This document shows, one piece after another, positions 1 through 6,043 of a stretch of DNA of 8,187 nucleotides. Made by a program: the position numbers and the translations under genes. Location of the stretch: positions 1 through 8,187 of the forward strand of contig CAMJES010000088.1 in NCBI GenBank assembly GCA_946404705.1. Direction: 5' to 3'. Positions within the stretch are counted from its first letter, which is position 1. Each line of letters opens with the position of its first letter. Origin of the DNA: an uncultured Ruminococcus sp. (GTDB taxonomy: Bacteria > Bacillota > Clostridia > Oscillospirales > Ruminococcaceae). The notes under the pieces were generated by a model. It was not told the origin of the DNA. It saw only the letters and a list, made by a program, of their open reading frames with translations, and did no database searches.

Positions 1-929
1 AGCATTATCTCCGAGCGTATACCCTCGACCGAGAAGTTCAGAACATAGGGCGAGTGGTCTTCAAGGCAGGAATTAAGCTTTATATATGGGAGCCTTGCAA
101 GGCTTTTGACCATATAGTCACATACTATCTCGGCGTTGCTGTAAGCGGTCGTCATTGTGGGGAGCATTGATTTTACAGCTGCTCCGAAGCCTGCGATAAG
201 CGGCACAGATTCCGTTCCCGAACGGAACCCCTTTTCCTGACCGCCGCCGCAGATAAGCGGTGCAATTCGTATTCCGCTGCGGACATACAGCGCGCCGATG
301 CCTTTAAGAGCGTTTACCTTATGCCCCGACACGACCACGCAGTCAGCCATAAGAGCGGCGGTTTTGATAGGCAGCTTCATAAACGCCTGAACGCAGTCGC
401 AATGGGTTATACATTCGGGATATGTACGTTTTATAGCGGTAAAAATCTTTTTTACGGGGTTTATTGCGCCCGTTTCGTTATTGACATACATACAGGAAGC
501 GAGAAAAGTGTTCTCATCAACAGCGGCAATGAATTCATCTGCGTCAATAACGCCGCTGCGGTTCGGGTTTATGCGGACAACTTCATATTCTCCTGTTTCT
601 TCAAGCTTTTTTATCGGCTCAGCAACGGACGGATGCTCGATCGCGGAAACAACTATCCTGCGGCGGTTTCTCTTGCCGTAGTTCTTTGCAGCGCCTAAGA
701 TAACGGTGTTGTTAGCCTCGGTCGCACCCGATGTAAAGGTCACGCACTTCGGGTCGCAGACAAGCGCAGCCGCGATAGCCTTTCTTGCTTCTGTGACCTC
801 CTGCTCCGCTTCAAGTCCGAGCTTATGGAGCGATGATGGGTTTCCGTATTTGTAAAGCATACTGTCAAGTACAGCCGACATTGCCGCTTCACATGGCTTT
901 GTCGTAGCCGCATTGTCAAGATAAGTCAT
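1..929 (-). CDS. Cysteine desulfurase (NifS/IscS-type, PLP-dependent class V aminotransferase), 3' end cut by window edge
   Basis: Removes sulfur from L-cysteine (giving alanine) as an enzyme persulfide used for Fe-S clusters, thiolated tRNA or other cofactors; cytosolic. About 309 residues are visible. They begin MTYLDNAATTKP, the family hallmark, followed by TSGATEANN (about 66-74), the PLP-stacking histidine in AIEHPS (His99), HCDCVQAF (Asp178 and Gln181, PLP contacts), the Schiff-base lysine in SGHK (Lys204), GIGALYVRSG and FRSGTES. The active-site cysteine loop would fall in the missing roughly 70 residues. Start: the ATG at 929 fits the family N-terminus and lies 11 bases from GAAGGG; an in-frame ATG at 938 is possible but only 2 bases from it. 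It is transcribed leftward from its own promoter. In Firmicutes such genes often precede thiI, but the neighbour is outside the window. The family is clear; the acceptor (Fe-S or tRNA thiolation) is not. Confidence 0.95.
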   Translation of the reverse strand, partial: MTYLDNAATTKPCEAAMSAVLDSMLYKYGNPSSLHKLGLEAEQEVTEARKAIAAALVCDPKCVTFTSGATEANNTVILGAAKNYGKRNRRRIVVSAIEHPSVAEPIKKLEETGEYEVVRINPNRSGVIDADEFIAAVDENTFLASCMYVNNETGAINPVKKIFTAIKRTYPECITHCDCVQAFMKLPIKTAALMADCVVVSGHKVNALKGIGALYVRSGIRIAPLICGGGQEKGFRSGTESVPLIAGFGAAVKSMLPTMTTAYSNAEIVCDYMVKSLARLPYIKLNSCLEDHSPYVLNFSVEGIRSEIM

Positions 930-971
930 AAATTTCATTTCCCTTCGATGATATAGCGATATACTTATTCT

Positions 972-1000
972 ATTATACAACATTTTGCCCGAAATTCCAA
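972..1000 (-). promoter_or_regulatory. Sigma-A promoter of the cysteine desulfurase gene
   Basis: Read on the minus strand: -35 TTGGAA (1000-995), a 17-base spacer and -10 TATAAT (977-972). Transcription would start near 965, leaving a leader of about 35 bases before the ATG at 929. Spacing and -10 are ideal. The leader contains an AT-rich near-palindrome (GATATAGCGATATAC, about 948-962) of unknown meaning. Confidence 0.75.
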
Positions 1001-1007
1001 CATTCTT

Positions 1008-1109
1008 TCAGAATTTTTCTTTCAGCTTTTTCAACAACAGATAGTACAGTTCGCCGCCGTTGTTTGGTGCAAATAACAAATCGGAAATTTTATCAAAATT
1101 AGTTAACAT
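1008..1109 (-). CDS. Possible small protein of 33 residues, or a gene remnant (unrecognised)
   Basis: An uninterrupted ATG-to-TGA frame encodes a 33-residue peptide beginning MLTNFDKISDLLFAPNN and ending LLLKKLKEKF. The second half uses codons typical of the neighbouring chromosomal genes (GGC, GAA, CTG, AAG, AAA) and would form a short amphipathic basic helix. It ends 8 bases before the -35 box of the cysteine desulfurase promoter and reads in the same direction. Upstream there is only a weak AAGTGA ribosome-site candidate, and an in-frame TAA lies just before an alternative GTG start. It could be a real small protein, the tail of a decayed gene, or chance. I do not recognise the family. Confidence 0.3.
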   Translation of the reverse strand: MLTNFDKISDLLFAPNNGGELYYLLLKKLKEKF

Positions 1110-1207
1110 ATTCACTTATGCAATATGCGATATATATGAAGCTTTTGCGTTCGGATAATAGGGTAAAACCAATAAATTTGTATTTAAAATTAACATTGGT
1201 CGATGAT

Positions 1208-1236
1208 TTGCGAAAAACAGATCGTGGGATTATAAT
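1208..1236 (+). promoter_or_regulatory. Sigma-A promoter of the ECF S-component gene
   Basis: -35 TTGCGA (1208-1213), a 17-base spacer and a perfect -10 TATAAT (1231-1236). The start would be near 1243, giving a leader of about 47 bases. That leader begins at an AAAACCAAT element (1246-1254), repeated at 1165-1173. Confidence 0.7.
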
Positions 1237-1289
1237 AATAACATCAAAACCAATTATTTCAGTATGTATTGAAGAAAAGAGGAAGAACT

Positions 1290-2105
1290 ATGGCAGAAAA
1301 AACAATCAGCAAAAGCAGAAAGACTCTATACCGCATTATCATTGTAGGACTTATGGCAGCGCTCGTTTATGCGGGAAATTACCTTCAGATCAAGATACCC
1401 AACGGCGTTCTGGTAACGAGAGTTCATCTTGGAAATTCAATGTGTCTTCTTGCAGGTCTGCTGTTCGGCGCATTAAGCGGCGGTCTTGCTTCTGGTATCG
1501 GAGCAGCGCTCTACGACCTTTTTGATCCGGTATATATCGTTTCGGCGCCTTATACATTTATTTCGAAGTTTGCAATGGGTATGACGGCAGGCTTGCTCAG
1601 AACGAATAACGAGAAAAAGCGCGTTATCATCGCAGCAATTGCAGGTCAGCTTACATATATCGTCCTTTACCTGCTCAAAACTTATGTTACTATCATTATT
1701 CTCGGCGGAACATCTCAGGCAGCATGGGCAGCAGTCGGAACAAACGCAATTACCTCAAGCATCAACGCAGTTCTCGCAGTTGTCATTGCAGTTCCGCTTT
1801 ACTTCCTGCTCCGCGCAGCACTCAAGAGAACGGGTATTTTTGAATTCATCAAAGCAAACGACAGAACAGAAAAAAGAGAGAACAAATACTTCAACCCCGT
1901 TACTATCTGCCTTGTTATCTTCTCGGTAGCTGTAACATTGCTTTACACGATCAACCTTGCAGCGACCAACAAGGTAAAAGCCGCAGAGGAAAAGAAGGAA
2001 GCCGCTTATCAGGAGCAGATAGACAAGCTTGACAGCGACATTGAAGCTCTTTATGCGCAGCTTGGAATAGAACGCCCCAAGCCTGCAGAAGAAGCAGTTG
2101 AATAA
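1290..2105 (+). CDS. ECF transporter S component (substrate-binding membrane subunit) with a C-terminal extension, 271 aa
   Basis: Integral membrane subunit that captures a vitamin or other micronutrient for an energy-coupling factor transporter; its ATPase and T subunits are not nearby, as in group II systems with a shared module. Start: ATG 1290, 6 bases after AGAGGA (1278-1283); an upstream in-frame TTG at 1269 overlaps this site and is unlikely. Segment 1 carries LMAALVYAGNY with the AxxxA motif (Ala24, Ala28) that contacts the T subunit. Next come IPNGVLVTRVHLGNS, a small-residue-rich segment (GLLFGALSGGLASGIGAAL), YDLF and three further hydrophobic stretches. Typical S components have 180-200 residues and six helices. 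This one adds a hydrophobic segment (about 203-224, PVTICLVIFSVAVTLLY) and a highly charged tail (about 226-271, rich in K and E, coiled-coil-like). Substrate cannot be assigned. Confidence 0.85.
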   Translation: MAEKTISKSRKTLYRIIIVGLMAALVYAGNYLQIKIPNGVLVTRVHLGNSMCLLAGLLFGALSGGLASGIGAALYDLFDPVYIVSAPYTFISKFAMGMTAGLLRTNNEKKRVIIAAIAGQLTYIVLYLLKTYVTIIILGGTSQAAWAAVGTNAITSSINAVLAVVIAVPLYFLLRAALKRTGIFEFIKANDRTEKRENKYFNPVTICLVIFSVAVTLLYTINLAATNKVKAAEEKKEAAYQEQIDKLDSDIEALYAQLGIERPKPAEEAVE

Positions 2106-2111
2106 ATACAA

Positions 2112-2157
2112 AACGTGCAGAACCAAATTTTCGGTTCTGCACGTTAATTATTTTTAT
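2112..2157. terminator. Bidirectional intrinsic terminator between the ECF S gene and the CPBP gene
   Basis: A 12-bp perfect stem, ACGTGCAGAACC (2113-2124) with GGTTCTGCACGT (2133-2144), extended by one A-T pair, with an 8-base loop. It is followed by a T-rich tail (2145-2157) on the plus strand and by TTTTGTATTTATT on the minus strand. It lies between two convergent genes and can serve both. Confidence 0.9.
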
Positions 2158-2215
2158 ACCGATAACTGTTGCTGTGGGGAAGAAATCGCTTTAGAATCTG
2201 CATTTACGGCGAGGT

Positions 2216-3295
2216 TCACTTTATGACCGATATAGGCTCAATAAAGCAAAGATAGATATACACCGCAAACACTACATACCAAAGCACCGTGCGGAAAAGC
2301 ATCGGCCATCCCCTGCTTTTTCCTGCCGGCGTAGGCTTGCGGACTACTCCGCCCTTTACCGCAACAAGTACAAGCAGCGTAATGCCCAAGAACATAAAAC
2401 CGTAGCGGAACAGCGCGTTCAAAGCGACCAGAACAACAAATGAAGTGCTGCCCGTAAACGCCGCAGCCGCATCGCCTGCCACGACATTATTGAACGCTTC
2501 ATAGTCGGCAGACTGCATTGCAAGCTGCATAAGAACTCCCGATGTATTGACGATAATATGCATTACAATTGACGGAATGATCGAACCCGATCTAAGGTCT
2601 GCCGCCGCAAGCACAAGTCCGAGCATGAACGCAAGTATGAACTGCTGATAATTCTGATGCATAAGGCCGAATATAAGCGCCGAGAGAACGATGGCAAACC
2701 GCTCGTTGTATTTTTTCATTCCCTGCAGGATAACCCCTCTGTACAGCAGCTCTTCAAGCAGAGGGCCAAACAAGCAGGCATAGAAATACAATAACAATAG
2801 TGACCATACGGAGTTGTTCTGTGCGGTAAGGTCAGCCGTTCTCGATTCGAGATCAAACAAACCCAATATATATCCAACAAAAGATGCGATAAGCACCGCG
2901 GCGGTCTGCAATCCCAGACACACCGAACAATCTCTTGCAAGCTCTCTGCCCGTAAATCCGTTCCTGTTAAACAGCTTTTCAAGGTCGACCTTCAAAAGCT
3001 TCATTCCGATAAAAATTGATATCGTTTCACTTATGATCGGAATACAACAGGATACCACCGTGCTGATATCATCATTTTCCAGCACCCCGTCCGCGTTTTG
3101 CCGAAGCTCATCAAATGACGAAAAGCTTCCGCCTGCAATTCCGCATAAAAATATAGCAAGATATCTTAAAACAATGTTAAAAAGAGCAATATTTATCAAT
3201 AATACGATTGCTGCTTTCATATACTGACGGCGGATAAGCTTTCTTTCCGCTTTATCCGGCTCGACCGTTACTGTCTGATAGTTTATATTTTCCAT
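2216..3295 (-). CDS. CPBP-family intramembrane glutamic endopeptidase (Abi/CAAX protease-like), 359 aa
   Basis: Polytopic membrane protein of the CPBP (Rce1-like) superfamily; bacterial members are linked to peptide maturation, bacteriocin self-immunity or signalling. Motif 1 is GPLLEELLYRG with the catalytic Glu181-Glu182 and Arg186, motif 2 is FGLMH (His213), and motif 3 is HIIVN (His246, Asn250). An N-terminal hydrophobic segment (about 27-53), several more around the core and two helices near the C-terminus (about 284-314 and 333-352) make roughly eight membrane spans. Start: ATG 3295, preceded by AAAGGAGAT at proper spacing; the upstream in-frame TTG at 3313 overlaps the stop of rnhA and is unlikely. 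It sits 14 bases after rnhA on the same strand, so it is probably co-transcribed. The substrate is unknown, and no bacteriocin gene is visible nearby. Confidence 0.88.
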   Translation of the reverse strand: MENINYQTVTVEPDKAERKLIRRQYMKAAIVLLINIALFNIVLRYLAIFLCGIAGGSFSSFDELRQNADGVLENDDISTVVSCCIPIISETISIFIGMKLLKVDLEKLFNRNGFTGRELARDCSVCLGLQTAAVLIASFVGYILGLFDLESRTADLTAQNNSVWSLLLLYFYACLFGPLLEELLYRGVILQGMKKYNERFAIVLSALIFGLMHQNYQQFILAFMLGLVLAAADLRSGSIIPSIVMHIIVNTSGVLMQLAMQSADYEAFNNVVAGDAAAAFTGSTSFVVLVALNALFRYGFMFLGITLLVLVAVKGGVVRKPTPAGKSRGWPMLFRTVLWYVVFAVYIYLCFIEPISVIK

Positions 3296-3309
3296 TTTAT
3301 CTCCTTTTG

Positions 3310-3771
3310 TCAAAGCAATGCTGCCTTATCACGTTCCATTACCGCAAGTTCGTCGCAGCGTTCATTCTCGGGATGACCTGCGTGGCCTTTTACCCAGACA
3401 AATGTGACCTTGTGCTTTTCCGTAAGTGCCAAAAGCTTTTCCCATAGATCGGCGTTGAGCGCAGGCTTTTTATCCGATTTTATCCAGCCGTTTTTCCGCC
3501 ACGAAGCCGCCCAGCCTTTATTTATCCCGTCACAGACATATTTGCTGTCGGTAGTAAGCGTTACCTCGCACGGATATTTCAGCGCAGAGAGTCCTGCGAT
3601 AGCGCCCGAAAGCTCCATACGGTTGTTGGTAGTGTTTTTTTCGCCGCCTGAAAGTTCCTTTTCCCTGCCCATTGAGCGGAGTATAACTCCGTAACCGCCG
3701 GGGCCGGGATTTCCCGAGCAGGCTCCATCGGTGAATATCTCTACCTTTGTTAGTTTATTATTTTCTGTCAT
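3310..3771 (-). CDS. rnhA: Ribonuclease HI, 153 aa
   Basis: Cleaves the RNA strand of RNA-DNA hybrids in the cytosol, removing R-loops and primer RNA. It has the normal length for the family and all catalytic residues: Asp15 in FTDGACSGNPGPGGYG, Glu53 in NNRMEL, Asp75 in TTDSKYV, His130 in VKGHAGHPEN and Asp140 in ERCDELA. The substrate-handle region (GWAASWRKNGWIKSDKKP) is present, as in E. coli-type enzymes. Start: ATG 3771, with GGAGGAG (3781-3775) just upstream. It is the first gene of a probable two-gene transcript with the CPBP protease gene. There is nothing abnormal in the protein. Confidence 0.97.
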   Translation of the reverse strand: MTENNKLTKVEIFTDGACSGNPGPGGYGVILRSMGREKELSGGEKNTTNNRMELSGAIAGLSALKYPCEVTLTTDSKYVCDGINKGWAASWRKNGWIKSDKKPALNADLWEKLLALTEKHKVTFVWVKGHAGHPENERCDELAVMERDKAALL

Positions 3772-3799
3772 AAGCTCCTCCGTAATAACCTTAAATTAT

Positions 3800-3808
3800 A
3801 TTATAGCA
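3800..3808 (-). promoter_or_regulatory. Extended -10 promoter of rnhA
   Basis: On the minus strand TGC-TATAAT (3808-3800) forms a perfect extended -10. No good -35 lies 16-18 bases upstream (nearest TTCAAA-like sequence at 15). The leader to ATG 3771 would be about 20 bases and includes the ribosome site. A short palindrome ACAGT-ATAA-ACTGT (3826-3839) lies upstream, where the -35 contact would be, and could be an operator. Confidence 0.6.
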
Positions 3809-3891
3809 TATTTTTCTTCATTTGAACAGTATAAACTGTCAATTATTAGGTTTTTACTAAAAATGACAGAATTATTTATGCAAAAAATATA

Positions 3892-3903
3892 TTAAACGTT
3901 TAA
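3892..3903. promoter_or_regulatory. LacI-family-like operator O1 upstream of the solute-binding protein promoter
   Basis: A perfect 12-bp palindrome, TTAAACGTTTAA, centred on CG (3897/3898), as usual for LacI/GalR-family sites. It ends 5 bases before the -35 hexamer at 3909. The regulator gene is not in the window. Confidence 0.5.
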
Positions 3904-3908
3904 CATTA

Positions 3909-3938
3909 TTGACAGTTTTATTGTAAAAATGCTATAAT
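3909..3938 (+). promoter_or_regulatory. Near-consensus sigma-A promoter of the solute-binding protein gene
   Basis: A perfect -35 TTGACA (3909-3914), an 18-base spacer and a perfect -10 TATAAT (3933-3938) with an extended TGC. Transcription would start near 3945, giving a leader of about 90 bases. Such a strong promoter would normally need a repressor, which fits the palindromes on both sides. Confidence 0.85.
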
Positions 3939-3977
3939 GTGTTTGTAAAAAAGTTAATATGTATTAGGCTCAATATA

Positions 3978-3995
3978 TTTGGAAACGTTTTCAAA
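3978..3995. promoter_or_regulatory. CcpA (cre)/LacI-type operator O2 in the leader of the solute-binding protein gene
   Basis: TTTGGAAACGTTTTCAAA is an 18-bp palindrome with one mismatched pair, centred on CG (3986/3987). Its core agrees with the Gram-positive cre consensus TGWAANCGNTNWCA at all positions except the third. It lies about 35-50 bases downstream of the predicted start, a roadblock position. Binding by CcpA or by a dedicated LacI-type sugar repressor is inference. Confidence 0.65.
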
Positions 3996-4034
3996 ATGAA
4001 AGCCTATGCGGATCATATTTAAGGAGGAGATTTT

Positions 4035-5405
4035 TTGAAAAATTACCAGAAAATTACCGCTGCGTCAATCGCTGTTCTTATGACAATGAGCCTTGCAGCT
4101 TGCGGAGATTCGGAAAACAGCTCAGCAGCGGATATCACAACTACTTCGAAAACAGAATGGACAGGCGATAACATTGAAGTCACCGCTGACGATGGTGCGC
4201 TTTCCACAGATGTTGACATAAGCGGAAAAACACTTAAATGGATGGGTATTTACGATCTCAATCCTACGAACGACTCCCCCGAGCGTTCGGCAGAGCTTGC
4301 ACTTTTTGAAGATACATACGGCGCTTCTATCGAATATATGAATACAACATCCGACAAGCGTTTTGACGACCTTGCAGTATCTATCACGGGCGGAACACAG
4401 CCTGATATTTTCATCTATGAATGGCGTACTTTCCCCTATGATATCTCCAAGAACCAGTATCAGCCGATCGATTCGCTGATCGACTGGGAAGACCCGATGT
4501 GGGCTGATGTCAAGGATCAGGCAGACAAGTTTATCTGGAACGGCGAGCATTATATCGCTCCGCTCGGATATGCTTTCAACGATACACAGATCCTTATGTA
4601 CAACAAGGATACAGTCGAGGCAGAAGGCTTTGACGATCCGTATGAGCTTTACCTTAAAGGTGAATGGGACTGGAACGTTTTCACCGATATGATGAAGACC
4701 TACGTTGAAAACAATCCCAACAACTTCGGTATCGGCGGCTGGTGGGCAAATGCATTTGTTTACACAGCAGGCGATACAATGGTAACATACGATGGCGAAA
4801 AGTTCCACAACAACATGAACAGCGCAAAGATCGAACGTGCGCAGGCTGTACTTGAGGATATATTCAAGAGCAATCTTATCAACCGCGGCTGGATCGGCCC
4901 CGAAGCTGCATTTGTAAGCGATAATATGCTTTTCTACGGAATGGGTACATGGGCATACAACGGTGCTGCTCTTTCCGTTCCTGACAGCACTATCCAGATC
5001 GTTCCCCTGCCTAAGGATCCCGAGCAGGATGAAAACTTTGTTTCCGCTAAGATCAACGCCTATATGTGGGTAAAGGGTTCCGAAAATGGAGATGTTGTAA
5101 AGGCATGGCTCGACTGCAACAGACTCGTTAACTACGATCCCAAGTACACAGAAGCAACAAAGCAGAAATTCCTTGAAAACAATCAGGGTTGGACATCTGA
5201 AATGTATGATATTGCAATGGATTTCTATGATCCTGAAAAGTTCACTCAGACTTATGACTATGGCTATGGTTTAAGCACATACATGGGTGATGAAGTTATG
5301 AGCATACTCTATGAAGGCATTGCAAATGAACAGTCCGAGAACTGGGTACAGACTCGTGACACATTCTCAACGATCGTTGATGAAGAAATTGCAGCATATG
5401 ATTAA
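4035..5405 (+). CDS. ABC transporter extracellular solute-binding lipoprotein (family 1, probably carbohydrate), 456 aa
   Basis: Membrane-anchored receptor that captures a solute, probably a sugar or oligosaccharide, for an ABC importer. Residues 1-23 form a lipoprotein signal peptide (MKNYQK, a hydrophobic core, then lipobox LAAC with the lipidated Cys23), followed by a Ser/Thr-rich linker. The mature part has family 1 features: LKWMGIYDLNP, then ITGGTQPDIFIYEW (about 112-126), YIAPLGYAFNDTQILMYNKDTVE (about 173-195) and LYLKGEWDWNVFTDMMKTY (about 205-224), rich in tryptophan and tyrosine as sugar binders are. Start: TTG 4035, 7 bases after a perfect AGGAGG (4022-4027); no better ATG is near, so this is a genuine TTG start. 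No permease or ATPase gene adjoins it; a tRNA follows. Partners must lie elsewhere. The control region holds a strong promoter and two LacI/CcpA-like palindromes. The ligand is unknown. Confidence 0.9.
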   Translation: MKNYQKITAASIAVLMTMSLAACGDSENSSAADITTTSKTEWTGDNIEVTADDGALSTDVDISGKTLKWMGIYDLNPTNDSPERSAELALFEDTYGASIEYMNTTSDKRFDDLAVSITGGTQPDIFIYEWRTFPYDISKNQYQPIDSLIDWEDPMWADVKDQADKFIWNGEHYIAPLGYAFNDTQILMYNKDTVEAEGFDDPYELYLKGEWDWNVFTDMMKTYVENNPNNFGIGGWWANAFVYTAGDTMVTYDGEKFHNNMNSAKIERAQAVLEDIFKSNLINRGWIGPEAAFVSDNMLFYGMGTWAYNGAALSVPDSTIQIVPLPKDPEQDENFVSAKINAYMWVKGSENGDVVKAWLDCNRLVNYDPKYTEATKQKFLENNQGWTSEMYDIAMDFYDPEKFTQTYDYGYGLSTYMGDEVMSILYEGIANEQSENWVQTRDTFSTIVDEEIAAYD

Positions 5406-5415
5406 GCCATTTTTG

Positions 5416-5446
5416 TCCGGCACGGCTGCGAGCAGACTTTGCCGGA
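5416..5446 (+). other. Accessory stem-loop after the solute-binding protein gene
   Basis: TCCGGCA (5416-5422) pairs with TGCCGGA (5440-5446) around a 17-base loop. It precedes the true terminator, has no T-run of its own, and may protect the mRNA 3' end. Confidence 0.4.
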
Positions 5447-5452
5447 ATTTTG

Positions 5453-5484
5453 AAAGCGGTCAGGACGTTCTGACCGCTTTTTTT
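5453..5484 (+). terminator. Intrinsic terminator of the solute-binding protein gene
   Basis: An 11-bp perfect stem, AAAGCGGTCAG (5453-5463) with CTGACCGCTTT (5470-5480), a 6-base loop GACGTT and a run of seven T (5478-5484). Confidence 0.92.
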
Positions 5485-5505
5485 CGTTAAATTTAGCAAA
5501 AAGGC

Positions 5506-5535
5506 TTGACAATTCCCGTGATTTGGGTGTATAAT
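5506..5535 (+). promoter_or_regulatory. Promoter of tRNA-Leu
   Basis: A perfect -35 TTGACA (5506-5511), an 18-base spacer and a perfect -10 TATAAT (5530-5535). The start would be within a few bases of the mature tRNA 5' end at 5545, a very short leader. The tRNA is therefore its own transcription unit. Confidence 0.88.
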
Positions 5536-5544
5536 ATCAATATT

Positions 5545-5631
5545 GCCGCTGTGGTGGAATCGGCAGACACAAGGGACTTAAAATCCCTCGCTGGCGACAG
5601 CGTACCGGTTCAAGTCCGGTTAGCGGCACCA
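5545..5631 (+). tRNA. tRNA-Leu (anticodon UAA)
   Basis: The acceptor stem GCCGCTG (5545-5551) pairs with TAGCGGC (5621-5627), with one G-U pair. The anticodon stem is AGGGA/TCCCT around the loop CTTAAAA, with anticodon TAA at 5579-5581 reading leucine codon UUA. A long variable arm (CGCTG-GCGA-CAGCG) marks a class II tRNA, and the T arm is CCGGTTCAAGTCCGG. Discriminator A5628 and an encoded CCA (5629-5631) complete it. Leucine tRNAs are common integration targets, which matters given the integrase gene further right. Confidence 0.97.
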
Positions 5632-5632
5632 A

Positions 5633-5674
5633 ACCGTCAAAGCTCGTAGCTATGAGCTTTGACGGTATTTTTTT
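5633..5674 (+). terminator. Intrinsic terminator of tRNA-Leu
   Basis: A 13-bp perfect stem, ACCGTCAAAGCTC (5633-5645) with GAGCTTTGACGGT (5654-5666), then A and seven T (5668-5674). It starts two bases after the CCA end. Confidence 0.93.
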
Positions 5675-5682
5675 GCCCCCTG

Positions 5683-5736
5683 TTTTTAGAACTGTCCCTC
5701 GGTATAGGGGGTAAAGTTCTAAAAAAGTTCTAAAAA
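5683..5736. repeat. 11-bp repeats: one inverted and two tandem direct copies beside tRNA-Leu
   Basis: TTTTTAGAACT (5683-5693) is the exact reverse complement of AGTTCTAAAAA, which occurs twice head-to-tail at 5715-5725 and 5726-5736. The inverted pair can also fold into a hairpin, helped by CCCT (5696-5699) and AGGG (5706-5709). The position immediately after the tRNA terminator, where composition turns AT-rich, suggests an element edge or recombinase-binding sites. It could also be a second terminator-like hairpin. The repeats are seen; the role is inferred. Confidence 0.6.
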
Positions 5737-5908
5737 AAGCACAATGATTATTTTTGAAATGCTACTAACTTGAAAAATATCACGAGAATTTTTATTGAGC
5801 TAAATTAAAGAATGCGCTGATTAAAAGGATTCTATTTATAGTATTGATATGATATATACCCCCCGAATAGTCTTTGGATACGCAATCGGATTCACTATCA
5901 TGCTTAAT

Positions 5909-5942
5909 GGAGGTTAAACAACTCATGACCAAGAAAAAATAG
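5909..5942 (+). pseudogene. Ribosome binding site followed by an aborted reading frame (MTKKK-stop), possible gene remnant
   Basis: GGAGGT (5909-5914) lies 11 bases before ATG 5925, a strong translation start for this organism, yet the frame reads ATG ACC AAG AAA AAA TAG and stops after five codons. A one-base insertion in the A-run would extend it only to a 16-codon frame. It may be the head of a gene deleted during island formation, a leader peptide, or a chance match. Confidence 0.25.
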
Positions 5943-5980
5943 AAAAGCGTAATATAATGTCGGATAAGTTGTGATTGAAC

Positions 5981-6002
5981 AAAAAAGAGCAAGAATTTTG
6001 CT
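5981..6002 (-). terminator. Weak intrinsic terminator downstream of the AbiH-like gene
   Basis: On the minus strand AGCAA-AATTC-TTGCT (6002-5988) is followed by C and six T (complement of 5981-5986). The stem is only 5 bp, but the T-run and its position about 40 bases after the stop codon fit. Confidence 0.45.
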
Positions 6003-6043
6003 TACGCTTTTGAGAAATTGTAAGTTAACATATACCTTCCTTT

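Larger units (their letters stand above)
939..1289. other. Divergent intergenic region between cysteine desulfurase and ECF S gene
   Basis: About 350 bases carrying the leftward cysteine desulfurase promoter, the 33-codon candidate ORF (1008-1109) and the rightward promoter of the ECF gene. Three copies of ACCAAT surround the rightward promoter: 1168-1173 and 1249-1254 in direct orientation (both within AAAACCAAT) and 1195-1200 inverted. The outer copies might be a regulator site, but the match is short. I see no riboswitch fold or RNA gene here. Confidence 0.5.
5676..6043. other. AT-rich region without an intact gene between tRNA-Leu and the AbiH-like gene
   Basis: About 370 bases holding the 11-bp repeats (5683-5736), a ribosome site followed by a five-codon frame (5909-5942), a 10-bp inverted repeat, AAAAGCGTAA (5943-5952) with TTACGCTTTT (6002-6011), and a weak minus-strand terminator (5981-6002). 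No convincing protein frame was found. A minus-strand frame at 5792-5992 starts at TTG, has no clear ribosome site and reads like chance. Confidence 0.5.

Noticed and set aside
1118..1525. Rightward 135-codon frame
   Set aside because: It overlaps the start of the ECF gene in another frame, lacks a ribosome site and reads as low-quality protein.
2216..3295. Bacteriocin immunity gene within a bacteriocin cluster
   Set aside because: The protein is CPBP-family, but the neighbours are rnhA and an ECF S component; no precursor peptide or exporter gene is present.
4122..4808. Minus-strand 228-codon frame
   Set aside because: It lies wholly antisense to the well-supported solute-binding protein gene; a long open shadow frame is expected from codon bias there.
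5792..5992. Minus-strand 66-codon frame
   Set aside because: TTG start without a convincing ribosome site, low-complexity composition and no recognisable motif; likely chance in AT-rich DNA.
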